The notes: a model not told the origin generated them from the sequence alone. A stretch of DNA of 64,000 nt from SHWC01 sp050173345 (GCA_050173345.1 JBFXKW010000002.1:248001-312000); one strand, 5' to 3'; shown: positions 35,777 through 44,071, numbered from the stretch's first letter. Numbers and translations are program-made.

Positions 35777-36796
35777 TCAAGGCCCGGCATCCTTGCCGCC
35801 CGAGGGCTTCGCGCGGCGCTTGGTGCTGCCGGGCACCCAGCCGGTGAAGCGCGGCTCAGGGATCGGCTCGCCCAGACGCATCTTGGTTTTGATCAGCGAG
35901 AGCGCGATCGAGCCGCCGATCAGCCCCGCAGTAATGGCGAGCGCGATCTCGGTCGGGATCACCTTGTCGCCGAAGGCGCCGTTCACGATCATCTTGATGC
36001 CGACCACGCAGAGCACCAGCGACAGCCCGTATTTGAGGTAGTGGAAGCGGTGGATGATGCCGGCCAGCGCGAAATAGAGCGCGCGCAGGCCCAGGATCGC
36101 GAAGACGTTGGCGGTGAAGACGATGAAGGGCTCCGGCGTGATCGCGAAGATCGCCGGGATCGAATCGAGCGCGAAGACGAGATCGGTGAACTCGACGACG
36201 ACGAGGACGAGGAAGAGCGGCGTGACCAGGAGCAGCCCGTTCTCGCGCGTGAAGAAGCGCGACCCGTGATAGTCGGGCGTCACGCGCAGGCGGCGCCGCG
36301 CGAACCTGATGATCCGGTTGTTCTCGAGATCCGGTTCGGCACCCACGCTGACCAGCATCTTGATGCCGGTGAAGATCAGGAACGCGCCGAAGATCAAGAC
36401 GACCCAGTGCACCGACGAGATCAGCGCGGCGCCCGCAAAGATCAAGAGGCCGCGCATGACGAGCGCGCCGAGGATGCCCCAGAACAGCACCCGGTGCTGA
36501 TACTGCGGCGGCACCGCGAAGTGCGTGAAGATCAGGACGAAGACGAAGATGTTGTCGAGGCTGAGCGACTTCTCGATCAGGTAGCCGGTCATGAACTCGT
36601 AGCCGGCCTGCTTGCCGAGGAACGCGAAGACGCCGACATTGAAGACGGCGGCGATCGCGACATAGAAGAGGCTGAGATAGAGCGCTTCCCGCACCGAGAC
36701 CGCCTTCGGCTTGCGGTGCAGGACGCCGAGGTCGAAGGCGAGCAGCAGGAAGACGAAGCCGAGAAAGCCGAGCCAGAACCAGATGGTGATTTCCAT
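35777..36796 (-). CDS. TerC/Alx family integral membrane protein
   Basis: A 339-residue TerC-family protein with about nine spans. Diagnostic segments are LAFDLGVLHRKP, the acidic pair in SLDNIFVFVLIF near residue 80, and the second copy EFTDLVFALDSIPAIF near 205; these aspartates probably bind a metal. Alx-type members export manganese and respond to alkaline pH. The tail is Arg/Lys-rich and cytosolic. ATG 36796 has a strong ribosome-binding site (GGGGGAGGGTCCG). The leader of over 150 nt is rich in hairpins; no clear yybP-ykoY riboswitch core was found in it. Confidence 0.9.
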   Translation of the reverse strand: MEITIWFWLGFLGFVFLLLAFDLGVLHRKPKAVSVREALYLSLFYVAIAAVFNVGVFAFLGKQAGYEFMTGYLIEKSLSLDNIFVFVLIFTHFAVPPQYQHRVLFWGILGALVMRGLLIFAGAALISSVHWVVLIFGAFLIFTGIKMLVSVGAEPDLENNRIIRFARRRLRVTPDYHGSRFFTRENGLLLVTPLFLVLVVVEFTDLVFALDSIPAIFAITPEPFIVFTANVFAILGLRALYFALAGIIHRFHYLKYGLSLVLCVVGIKMIVNGAFGDKVIPTEIALAITAGLIGGSIALSLIKTKMRLGEPIPEPRFTGWVPGSTKRRAKPSGGKDAGP

Positions 36797-37034
36797 CGGA
36801 CCCTCCCCCTTGCGCTCACGCCCGAGAGGGCGCCAGAGCAGATGGAAGGTCCGACATCACAGGCGAGAGGGTGGCTCGACCTGCCAGAGGGGCCCGGACC
36901 CGCATGCCGAGGCGGCATGCGAGCGGAAGGTTGGGCCGCCGGCGGATGATGTCAAGGGGCCGGCGCGAACTTACCGCCGCCCTTTCCCATTCATTTAGAA
37001 GGGTTTTCGGGCCGGAACGCCCGGCACCACCCGC

Positions 37035-37358
37035 TCAATGCACCGAGTTGTAGTCGAGCGGCGAGACCGCCCTGATCACCTCCCGCCGCTTGTACCGCTC
37101 GACCAGATTCGACACCTCGACCACCGAGAGCGTCAGGAGGAACAGGCGGCGCTCCGGCTCGGGCAGTGCATCGAACGGATAGGCGTCGAGGTGCGCGACG
37201 ATCGCGTCCATCCGCGGGAACACGGCGTCATAGAAGGCGCGCACCTCCTCCATCGAGCTGGACTCGCGCTTTTCCGTGCGCTGGCGCTCGCGCTCGAGGG
37301 ACCAGCCGATGAAGGGTTCGAGGTCGCGAAACGGCGCCGGCAGGGATCGATCCGTCAT
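37035..37358 (-). CDS. Small helical protein, probable partner of the Rieske oxygenase
   Basis: A 107-residue protein that I do not recognise. It is predicted mostly helical, without cysteines, signal or membrane span (for example MEEVRAFYDAVFPRMDAIVAHL cut to its core FYDAVFPRMDAIVAHL, and LTLSVVEVSNLVERYKRREV). It begins 9 bp after the stop of the Rieske alpha gene on the same strand, so the two are surely co-transcribed. No beta subunit or reductase is present, and a small partner that replaces or regulates them is a reasonable guess. AGGGG lies before the ATG. Confidence 0.75.
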   Translation of the reverse strand: MTDRSLPAPFRDLEPFIGWSLERERQRTEKRESSSMEEVRAFYDAVFPRMDAIVAHLDAYPFDALPEPERRLFLLTLSVVEVSNLVERYKRREVIRAVSPLDYNSVH

Positions 37359-37367
37359 GTCGGCCCC

Positions 37368-38585
37368 CTATTCCGCCGCGGCGCTTCGGTTGCGGTAGTA
37401 GCCGACATGATCCTCCAGGACCTTGTGGAAATAGCGGATCGTGATCTCCTCGTCCTGGAATTGCAGATGCGTCTTCGCCCGCGACGCCAGGCCGGTGAAG
37501 AGCGCCTCATGGGCGACCGAATCCTCCTGCTGAACGTCACGGATCAGGCATTTGAAGAATTCCTGGCTGATACGCCGACCCGCGCTCTTGGCCGGCGGGA
37601 AGTAGTAGCGAATCTCCCAAATGGTTCGATCGTACGCCAGCGGCCAGAAATTATAGGTTGCGAAGCCGTCCTCCATCGGGCCGCGGAAGGGAATGATGAC
37701 CATGTTGGGGAACACGACGTAGAAGTCGAACTCGCCGATGAGCTGCGGGATGCGGACGCCCTCTTCCCCCTTGTCGATGCGGCCGAGCAGCTGTTCGAGC
37801 GGCGAGAGCTTGTAGTTGGGCACGAACTCGCACGACCAGACGGTGTGGCGCTCGAACAGCTTCACCTCGAGAATACGGGTGTGCTTCTGCTCGTTGAGCA
37901 TGAAGGTGTGGCCGATCAGGCGCTGATGCTGGAACGGCAGGTGATAGACCTCGTTCTGGGCGTCGAGCGCGATCTTCCAGTTGGTGCGCTCCTCGACCTT
38001 GTAGGTCTGCAGGCACCTCATCTCGTCGAACGGGCAGCCGTCGAGCTGGGCCGCGACACCGCCCAGATAGTCGCGCAGGCTTTGCGCCGGCTGCGGGTCC
38101 AGATGTACGAAGACGAAGCCGCCCCAGACGTCGAGGTTCACGGGCGTCAGGCCGTTGCGGGCCTTGTCGAGGTTGAAGAAGTTCTCTTCGTCGGGCACCC
38201 CGACCAGCGCACCCTTGTCGTCATAGCGCCAGTTGTGGAACGGGCAGAACAGCCCGGTTGCACAATTGCCCCTCTCGTGCGGCGAAACGATGTTGCCGCG
38301 ATGCGAGCAGACATTGTGGAAGCCGCGGATGACGTTGTCCTTGCCGCGGATGATCAGGAGCGATGCCTTGCACACCACGAGATCGCGGACGAAGAAATCG
38401 CCCGGCTCAGGTACGTCGTCGACCCGGCAGACATTGATCCAGGTGCGCCGGAACACCCGTTCGCGCTCCAGCTCGAAATACTCGGGCAGGATGCACGGCT
38501 CCGCCGGCACCGGGCCGGTACCCAGCTCGGGATACTTCTCGGCCCATTGCTTGTTGCGCATGCGCGTCCTGATCGCACCACCCAT
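37368..38585 (-). CDS. Rieske non-heme iron ring-hydroxylating oxygenase, alpha subunit
   Basis: A 405-residue oxygenase subunit. The Rieske [2Fe-2S] ligands are CSH (in NVCSHRGNIVSPHE) and CPFH (in GLFCPFHNWRYDD); the mononuclear iron site is in NEVYHLPFQHQ, with the acid probably in QQEDSVAHEA. Such enzymes hydroxylate aromatic rings or demethylate quaternary amines with O2 and electrons from a reductase. A ribosome-binding site GAGGGGTGAGTC supports ATG 38585. No beta subunit, ferredoxin or reductase gene is beside it, so electron supply must be encoded elsewhere. It is followed by the small helical protein; the acyl-CoA synthetase lies 114 bp upstream. Confidence 0.92.
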   Translation of the reverse strand: MGGAIRTRMRNKQWAEKYPELGTGPVPAEPCILPEYFELERERVFRRTWINVCRVDDVPEPGDFFVRDLVVCKASLLIIRGKDNVIRGFHNVCSHRGNIVSPHERGNCATGLFCPFHNWRYDDKGALVGVPDEENFFNLDKARNGLTPVNLDVWGGFVFVHLDPQPAQSLRDYLGGVAAQLDGCPFDEMRCLQTYKVEERTNWKIALDAQNEVYHLPFQHQRLIGHTFMLNEQKHTRILEVKLFERHTVWSCEFVPNYKLSPLEQLLGRIDKGEEGVRIPQLIGEFDFYVVFPNMVIIPFRGPMEDGFATYNFWPLAYDRTIWEIRYYFPPAKSAGRRISQEFFKCLIRDVQQEDSVAHEALFTGLASRAKTHLQFQDEEITIRYFHKVLEDHVGYYRNRSAAAE

Positions 38586-38699
38586 GACTCACCCCTCAAT
38601 CGTCGGGTCTGCCGACCTCGCGATCCCCCTCCAAGCCGACTGGCCCATAGCATATGAAATCCGGCGGCGGGTTGTCATCGGGAAGCGCGCCGGCCGGGC

Positions 38700-40223
38700 C
38701 TATCCGCTGAGCCTCTCCCGCAGCTCGCGCTTGAGCACCTTGCCGTAGTTGTTCTTGGGCAGCGCCTCGACCAGGTGGTAGTGCCGCGGGCGCTTGAAGC
38801 GCGCGATGTTGTCGAGGCAGAGCGCATCGAGCTCGGCCTCGCCGACCGCTGCGCCCGGTCGCGCCACGACGAAGGCGACCACCTCCTCGCCCCATTCGGC
38901 GTGCGGCCGGCCGACCACCGCGGCCTCGAGCACGCCCGGATGGCGCAGCAGCACCTCCTCGATCTCGCGCGGGTAGATGTTGGTGCCGCCCGAAATGATC
39001 ATGTCCTTGGTGCGGTCCTTGAGGGTGAGGAAGCCCTCCTTGTCGAGGAAGCCGACGTCGCCGGTGTGCAGCCAGCCGCCCTTGAGCGTAGCAGTGGTGG
39101 CTGCCGGGTTGCGCCAGTAGCCGGCCATCACGACCTCGCCGCGCACGCAGATCTCGCCCGCCTCGCCGACCGGCAGCGGGTTGTCGTCCTCGTCGACGAT
39201 GCGGAGCTCGATGCCGGTGCGCGCGATGCCGGTCGAGCCCAGGCGCTCGCGGTAGCGCGGATGGCCGCGCTCCAGGTGCTGCGCCTTGGAGAGATAGCTG
39301 ATCGTCATCGGGCATTCGCCCTGGGCGTAGATCTGGATGAGCCGCGGGCCGAACACCTCGAGCGCCCGCTCGATGTCCGCCACATAGGCCGGCCCGCCGC
39401 CATAGTGGATCGACTTGAGGCCCGAGAAGTCTGCCCCCTGCACCGCGGGGCTGTTGATCAAGCGCACGATCATGGTCGGCGCGGCGAACATGGAGACGCC
39501 GCGATAGCGCCCGAGCAGCTCGACGATCTCCGGCGGATCGAAGCCCTGGCTCTCGGGCACCACGTTGGCCGCGGCCTTGGCGACGTGCGGCAGGCCATAG
39601 AAGCCCGAGCCGTGCGACATCGGCGCGGCGTGGAGGATCGCATCGCCCGGGTCGATCCAGTCCATGTCGGCGAAGAAGCCGAGCGTCACCGCCATGAGGT
39701 TGCGGTGGGTCAGCACCGCGCCCTTGGGCCGCCCGGTGGTGCCGCTCGTATAGAACAGCCAGGCCGGCTCTTCGGGCGCACGCGGTACCAGCGGGATACC
39801 CTCGCCGGCGATCAGCGCGTTCCAGCGCGCGCCCCCGACGACCACGTACTCGATGCCCGGCAGCTCGCGCGCGACCTGGTGGAAGGCGTCTTCGAGCTCG
39901 GGCCCGACGAAGCAGAGCCGGGCCTCCGCGTTGTCCAGGATGTAGGCGAATTCCTGCGGGTGCAGCTTGGCGTTGATCGGCACGGCGCAATAGCCGCCAT
40001 GCCAGGCGCCCCACAGCGCCTCGTAGAGCGCCGGCCGGTTCGCCATCGCGAGCGCGACGCGCTCGCCGGGGGCGAGCTTATAGACATCGCGCAGCGCGCC
40101 CGCGAGCGCCGCAGCGCGGCGCCGGAAGGTCGTGAAATCGGCATGCACGGCGGCGCCGAAGCAGAGCGCCGGCCTCGTGCCGTGGCTGCGCGCGGTATTC
40201 GCCAGGAGGGTCGCGATGTTCAT
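38700..40223 (-). CDS. AMP-dependent acyl-CoA synthetase/ligase
   Basis: A 507-residue ANL ligase. The phosphate-binding motif is FYTSGTTGRPKGAVLTH at about residue 170, the A5 motif is the less usual YAQGECPMTIS, then HTGDVGFLDKEGFLTLKDR, and the catalytic lysine lies in LPKNNYGKVLKRELR near the C-terminus. It forms an acyl-CoA from a carboxylic acid, with ATP. The medium-chain/aryl-acid group (feruloyl- or fatty-acid-CoA ligase) fits the length. It precedes the Rieske oxygenase and may activate the same substrate family; that is inference. Confidence 0.9.
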   Translation of the reverse strand: MNIATLLANTARSHGTRPALCFGAAVHADFTTFRRRAAALAGALRDVYKLAPGERVALAMANRPALYEALWGAWHGGYCAVPINAKLHPQEFAYILDNAEARLCFVGPELEDAFHQVARELPGIEYVVVGGARWNALIAGEGIPLVPRAPEEPAWLFYTSGTTGRPKGAVLTHRNLMAVTLGFFADMDWIDPGDAILHAAPMSHGSGFYGLPHVAKAAANVVPESQGFDPPEIVELLGRYRGVSMFAAPTMIVRLINSPAVQGADFSGLKSIHYGGGPAYVADIERALEVFGPRLIQIYAQGECPMTISYLSKAQHLERGHPRYRERLGSTGIARTGIELRIVDEDDNPLPVGEAGEICVRGEVVMAGYWRNPAATTATLKGGWLHTGDVGFLDKEGFLTLKDRTKDMIISGGTNIYPREIEEVLLRHPGVLEAAVVGRPHAEWGEEVVAFVVARPGAAVGEAELDALCLDNIARFKRPRHYHLVEALPKNNYGKVLKRELRERLSG

Positions 40224-40292
40224 GGCGAGAGCCGACCGTCCGGCACGCCGCCTGCCTCGAAGCGCCGGGCCCCTCGCCTGCGTCCCGCCGGC

Positions 40293-41057
40293 TCAGGCGG
40301 CCGCGGCACCGTGCTTCGCGACGCGCTCGACCAGGTGGCTCCAGCAGGATTGCGAGGCGAGATGAGCATAGATCAGGCCGATCCAGCCGCGCTTGCGCCA
40401 ATCGAGGAACACGTCGTCGGGCAGCGCGTTGAACTTGCGCTCGTCGATCAGCCGGAAGCCGGTCAGCGAGCGGTTCTGGCCCGACTGGAGGTTCACCTTG
40501 GCGGCGCGCGCCACGAGCAGGTCGTGGTTCTCCAGCGCCTCCACGAACAGGCGGGTGGCGTCGATCTGGGTCTGGAAGGTGTGGCAGAACTCGAGCGCCT
40601 TCTTGGTCAGCTCGGTCGGCTGCCTGTCGACGAACAGCTTTCGCTCGCCGCCCTCCTCGAGCAGCGGCGCGCCGGCATCGACGCAGAGCGCATAGTCCCT
40701 CGACTCCTTGGGCGCCAGCGCGATGAAGGGATAGCGCCTGACATAGGCGGGGATGTACTGGCCGGGCTCCCACTGGCCATTGGCATCGACGAACAGGTTC
40801 TCGCCGGCCTGCAGACCGAGCACGGCGACCGGCACGCCGCGCGCATCGGTGCTGAACACGATCGGATAGTTGCGCGACGCCATGCCGAACTCGATGGCGT
40901 TGATCGGCACCGAGTTCGCCCGTCTCGCGAACGCATAGTTGCCGTCGGCCTTGATCGCGAGATTGGCGTGGCGCTCGGGATGGAGCGCCTCGATCCGCGA
41001 ATAGAAGAGCGGCATGTTCGGCCGCGTGGCGGCGCTGCTAGCGGGGGCTTCTGCCAT
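40293..41057 (-). CDS. SapC family protein
   Basis: A 254-residue protein of the SapC family, named after a Campylobacter S-layer secretion gene but common in alphaproteobacteria without S-layer genes. Family-like segments are MPLFYSRIEALHPERHANLA, INAIEFGMASRNYPIVFS, and GFRLIDERKFNALPDDVF near the C-terminus. No signal peptide or membrane span is evident. In other genomes it is often near tryptophan halogenases or TonB receptors, none of which is here. The function in this position is unknown. It lies upstream of the acyl-CoA synthetase on the same strand. Confidence 0.85.
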   Translation of the reverse strand: MAEAPASSAATRPNMPLFYSRIEALHPERHANLAIKADGNYAFARRANSVPINAIEFGMASRNYPIVFSTDARGVPVAVLGLQAGENLFVDANGQWEPGQYIPAYVRRYPFIALAPKESRDYALCVDAGAPLLEEGGERKLFVDRQPTELTKKALEFCHTFQTQIDATRLFVEALENHDLLVARAAKVNLQSGQNRSLTGFRLIDERKFNALPDDVFLDWRKRGWIGLIYAHLASQSCWSHLVERVAKHGAAAA

Positions 41058-41154
41058 GACGAGCTCGCTTGGTTATGTGGCGGGCCGGGGCCGATCGTCG
41101 GAGCCGGTATAGCCGAGGCTGGCGGCCTACAGCAAGCACGCCACCCTTTAAGTT

Positions 41155-41799
41155 TCAGTCAATGTCCTCGAACAGGCGCCGCCAGGCCGGCCACGCGCCG
41201 ATCGCCTCGGCCATCAGCCGATAGCCGCCGGCCGGCGGATGCACCCCGTCGCCGCGCCCGATCTCGGCCGCCCACGCGGTGCTTCCGGACAGCGGACCAT
41301 AGAGGTCGAGGGCAGGCACGCCGACCTCTTTCGCCGCGGCGAGCAGCCTGCCGTTGAGCGCGGCGATGTCGTCATCGTCGAGTTCGACGCGAATGCCGGG
41401 ATAGAACTGCGGCACCGGAAGCTGCCGGTCGATCGGCGTCGGCCCGACGAAGAGCGTCGGGCGCAGGGACTTGGCCTCGGCGAGCATCGCCCGAGTATTG
41501 GCGACGCTGGCCGCCGGGTCGACCCGGCGCGTGCCGTCCAGGCGCACGCAATCATTGATGCCGTAGCCGAATACGATCGCACCCTTGAAGGCCTCGGGCA
41601 GGCGCACCGTCACGCTGTCGCGCCAGCGCCCGCGGATCAGCGTCGAGGTGTCGCCGCGGATGCCGAGATCGTAGCGCGTCACGTCATGGCCCGCGGCGGC
41701 AGCGGCGGCGCAGATGCGCCCGGTCCAGCTCAGCATCTCGTCATCGCCATAGCCGTTGACGATGGAATCGCCGACGAAGCAGACGCGCAGCGCCGTCAT
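41155..41799 (-). CDS. GDSL/SGNH-family esterase or lipase
   Basis: A 214-residue cytosolic-looking hydrolase. Block I is CFVGDSIVNGYGDDE with the nucleophile Ser in GDS, block II glycine in GIRGDTS, block III in FGYGINDC, and block V DGVHP with the catalytic Asp and His, so the SGNH set is complete. No signal peptide is seen. It stands between the FNR gene and SapC on the same strand, 33 bp after the FNR gene, and could be in the same transcript. Substrate is unknown. Confidence 0.88.
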   Translation of the reverse strand: MTALRVCFVGDSIVNGYGDDEMLSWTGRICAAAAAAGHDVTRYDLGIRGDTSTLIRGRWRDSVTVRLPEAFKGAIVFGYGINDCVRLDGTRRVDPAASVANTRAMLAEAKSLRPTLFVGPTPIDRQLPVPQFYPGIRVELDDDDIAALNGRLLAAAKEVGVPALDLYGPLSGSTAWAAEIGRGDGVHPPAGGYRLMAEAIGAWPAWRRLFEDID

Positions 41800-41832
41800 C
41801 CGGCCGCGGCACCGGAAGGAAGCCGCGCCACC

Positions 41833-42600
41833 CTAGCCTTCGACGAACGCCTGGAGCCGCTCTTCATCGACCAGCTCGAGCTCGTTGAGGGAAAGCTGCC
41901 GCACCAGGTTGTCGCGCTTGAACTGCGAGAGGGTGCGGCTCACCGTCTCGATGGTGAGGCCCAGATAGTCCGCGATGTCGCCGCGCGTCATGGGCAGCAG
42001 CACCGGATTGCCGGGCTGGCCGCGCACCCGCTCGCGCTCGCACAGCCTGAGCAGGAACGAGGCGACCTTCTCCGCCGCGGTGCGCCGGCCGAGCAGCAGC
42101 ATCTGGTCCTGCGCGGCGATCAGCTCGTCGGTGGCGAGCTTGAGCATGCGCCGCTCGAGCTGCGGGAACTGGTTGAACAGCTCGTCGAGCTTGCGGCGCG
42201 AGAAGCGGCACAGCTCGACATCCGTGATGGTCTCGGCACTGTAGGAATAGCCGTCCCTGCCGGCCAGGCCGAGAAAATCGCCGGCGAGCAGGAAGCCGGT
42301 GATCTGGCGCCTGCCGTCGGGCAAGAGCTTGTAGAGCTTCACCGCACCCCGGGTCACGTTGTAGGCGTGCTCGGCCGGGTCGCCCTCGTAGAACAGCATC
42401 TGGTGCGCCGGGATCCGCTGCCGCGTCACGATCGCCGAGATGCGGCCGATCTCCTGCGGCGCGAGCCCGGCGCAGAAGGTCAGGCTCCGCACGTCGCACG
42501 CGGCGCAGCTGGCGGCGGCGGCGCAGCCGGTCGGTCCCGATCGGTTTGGAACGGCCTTGGGCAGGGGCTCGCCCGGCTTGGTCATCTCCACCCTGCGCAT
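41833..42600 (-). CDS. FNR-type oxygen-responsive Crp/Fnr regulator
   Basis: A 255-residue transcription factor with a cyclic-nucleotide-like sensory domain and a C-terminal winged helix. The N-terminus holds C26, C32, C35 and C43 (spacing CxxC then seven residues to C), and a further cysteine C131 in VELCRF corresponds to FNR Cys122, so an oxygen-labile [4Fe-4S] cluster is likely. The recognition helix contains IETVSR, the ExxSR motif that reads TTGAT half sites. Start at 42600 or, with a closer ribosome-binding site, at 42585. Divergent from a GNAT-like gene; an FNR-box-like site lies between. Confidence 0.92.
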   Translation of the reverse strand: MRRVEMTKPGEPLPKAVPNRSGPTGCAAAASCAACDVRSLTFCAGLAPQEIGRISAIVTRQRIPAHQMLFYEGDPAEHAYNVTRGAVKLYKLLPDGRRQITGFLLAGDFLGLAGRDGYSYSAETITDVELCRFSRRKLDELFNQFPQLERRMLKLATDELIAAQDQMLLLGRRTAAEKVASFLLRLCERERVRGQPGNPVLLPMTRGDIADYLGLTIETVSRTLSQFKRDNLVRQLSLNELELVDEERLQAFVEG

Positions 42601-42709
42601 TGCATCGACGGCCTCTCGTTGCCGCGGCGCATCATAAAGGCCGCCGCGGCGAGTTCCAAGCGCCCCGCGGCCGGCCGCGCGCCCTCGTGAAAGCTGGTGT
42701 TATATCAGT

Positions 42710-42723
42710 TTGATACAAGTCAA
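42710..42723. promoter_or_regulatory. FNR/FixK-box-like site
   Basis: TTGATACAAGTCAA matches the FNR/FixK consensus TTGAT-N4-ATCAA with one mismatch. Its centre is 47 bp before the ATG of the GNAT-like gene, where it could act as an activator site, and about 116 bp before the FNR gene start. A second overlapping inverted repeat (TATCAGTTTGATA) lies at 42703-42715. Confidence 0.6.
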
Positions 42724-42763
42724 GGTCGCGCCGAAGCGGTGTCGGGCATGGTCATGCATTGCG

Positions 42764-43264
42764 ATGAACCGGTCGCCAGCGCTGAATGCCGTGTCTCCCG
42801 AGGCCTACGAAATACGGCGCCTGAGCGAGGCGCAAATCAGCCAAGCTTTTCCGCTGGTGCGCGAAATCGCGGGCTCGCTGAGCCTCGGCCAATGGCAGCG
42901 CTATGCGCGCCGCCTGCTGGCGCGGGGCCGCGGGCAGCGGGCGGAGAACGGCATCATCGTCGCGCGCCAGATGGGCTCGATCTACCTGCGCGGCCTGTGC
43001 GCCTACCGGACGGTGCCGGACCTCTTGGCGCGCGACCGGCTGGTCGTCGGCTGCTTCGCGGTGCCGGCCACGATCGACTGCGAAGCCGTGGCGCGCGAGC
43101 TGATCCGCGCCTGCCAGTCGATCGCGCAGGCGCAGGGCTGCCGTTCGGTGCAGTTCCAGCTCGGCGAATCCAATCGCTGGATCACGCCGCTGCTGCGCGA
43201 GGCCGGCTTCGCGGCCGACCGCGGCACGTATGTCCACGAGATCGCCGCCCAGGCACGCGCTTAG
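42764..43264 (+). CDS. GNAT-like protein, function unknown
   Basis: A 166-residue protein with the outline of a GNAT N-acetyltransferase: an N-terminal helical part (SEAQISQAFPLVREIAG), a central strand region (GSIYLRGLCAYRTVP and DRLVVGCFAVPA), then a helix with RELIRACQSIAQAQGC and the closing WITPLLREAGF. The acetyl-CoA loop (Q/RxxGxG/A) is not obvious, so it may be a degenerate member. ATG 42764 is the first good start. It is divergent from the FNR gene and preceded by an FNR-box-like site. The last 50 bp of the gene region are repeated downstream. Confidence 0.65.
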   Translation: MNRSPALNAVSPEAYEIRRLSEAQISQAFPLVREIAGSLSLGQWQRYARRLLARGRGQRAENGIIVARQMGSIYLRGLCAYRTVPDLLARDRLVVGCFAVPATIDCEAVARELIRACQSIAQAQGCRSVQFQLGESNRWITPLLREAGFAADRGTYVHEIAAQARA

Positions 43265-43567
43265 GATGCGCGCTATCGGCCTTCGGCCTGCTTGAGCGCA
43301 GCGTCCACGAGATCGCCACCCAGATACGTGCCTAGGATGTGCGCTACCGGCCTCTCCGCGCCGCGAAGCTTCGCGGAGCGGTGTCGGCCTGCTTGAGCGC
43401 GGATATCCGCGAGGCGGCGTCCGGGGTCTCCGTGATATTTGCGCTAGGTCAACGCAATTCCCGAAGCCGCTCCCCATATTCCATGCGTAGCACGCGAGGA
43501 GGCCGGCCCGAGAGGCGGCCGCCGCGAGCCCACCGGAACACATCATTGCATTGAGGGAGAAGCCATC
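43265..43567. repeat. 303-bp gap with decayed tandem copies and a hairpin
   Basis: No gene is seen here. Positions 43303-43352 repeat 43232-43281 (the end of the GNAT-like gene plus 17 bp) at 43 of 50 bases, stop codon included. TCGGCCTGCTTGAGCGC occurs at both 43283-43299 and 43384-43400, the second followed by a third, more decayed copy. A perfect 16-bp palindrome CCGCGAAGCTTCGCGG lies at 43361-43376. Close to hsp20 is CCCCATATT (43472-43480), like a heat-shock sigma-32 -10 element, but no matching -35 was found. Confidence 0.7.
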
Positions 43568-44071
43568 ATGCCGCTCCGTGACCTGACCCCTTGGTTTGGC
43601 CGCTCACATCTGAGCTCCCGGCAATGGCCGGAGCACACGCTCGATTCGCTGCATCGCGAGGTCGATCGGATGTTCAGCGACTTCTTCGGCGGGGCCGGCC
43701 TGCCGTCGCTCGCCGGGCCGAACGGCGGCGCCGAGCGCCTGGTACCGAAAGTGGACATCGCGGAGACCGACGCGGCCTATGAGGTGACCGCGGACCTGCC
43801 CGGCGTCGAGGAGAAGGACGTCGACGTTTCCGTCTCCGACGGGGTGCTTCGGATCAAGGGCGAGCGCAAGTCCGAGAAGGAGGAGAAAAAGAAGAATTAT
43901 CATAGGATTGAGCGCAGCTTCGGCAGCTTCGAGCGGGCCATCTCGCTGCCCGAGGGCATCGACGAGGGAAAGATCGAGGCGAACTTCAAGCAGGGCGTCC
44001 TGAAAGTGACCCTGCCGAAATCGCCTAAGGCCAAGGAATCAGAGAAGAAAATCGCCATCAAGGCGGGCTGA
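43568..44071 (+). CDS. Small heat-shock protein, Hsp20/alpha-crystallin family
   Basis: A 167-residue ATP-independent chaperone. The alpha-crystallin domain runs from about residue 55 to 150 (PKVDIAETDAAYEVTADLPG, VSVSDGVLRIKGERK, NFKQGVLKVTLPK) and the C-terminal I-x-I motif is IAI in KKIAIKAG. The N-terminal arm includes DRMFSDFFGG. ATG 43568 follows GAGGGAGAAG. It is monocistronic and followed by a strong terminator at 44176-44210. Heat control is expected from the family; the sequence offers only a partial sigma-32-like -10. Confidence 0.95.
   Translation: MPLRDLTPWFGRSHLSSRQWPEHTLDSLHREVDRMFSDFFGGAGLPSLAGPNGGAERLVPKVDIAETDAAYEVTADLPGVEEKDVDVSVSDGVLRIKGERKSEKEEKKKNYHRIERSFGSFERAISLPEGIDEGKIEANFKQGVLKVTLPKSPKAKESEKKIAIKAG

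Noticed and set aside
36797..37034. A yybP-ykoY manganese riboswitch before the TerC gene.
   Set aside because: The 238-bp gap has hairpins, including GCATGCCG/CGGCATGC at 36902-36920, but I could not find the conserved core of that riboswitch. A covariance-model search would settle it.
43420..43567. A sigma-32 heat-shock promoter before hsp20.
   Set aside because: CCCCATATT fits the -10 element, but no CTTGAA-like -35 is at the right distance, so it is only noted in the gap entry.
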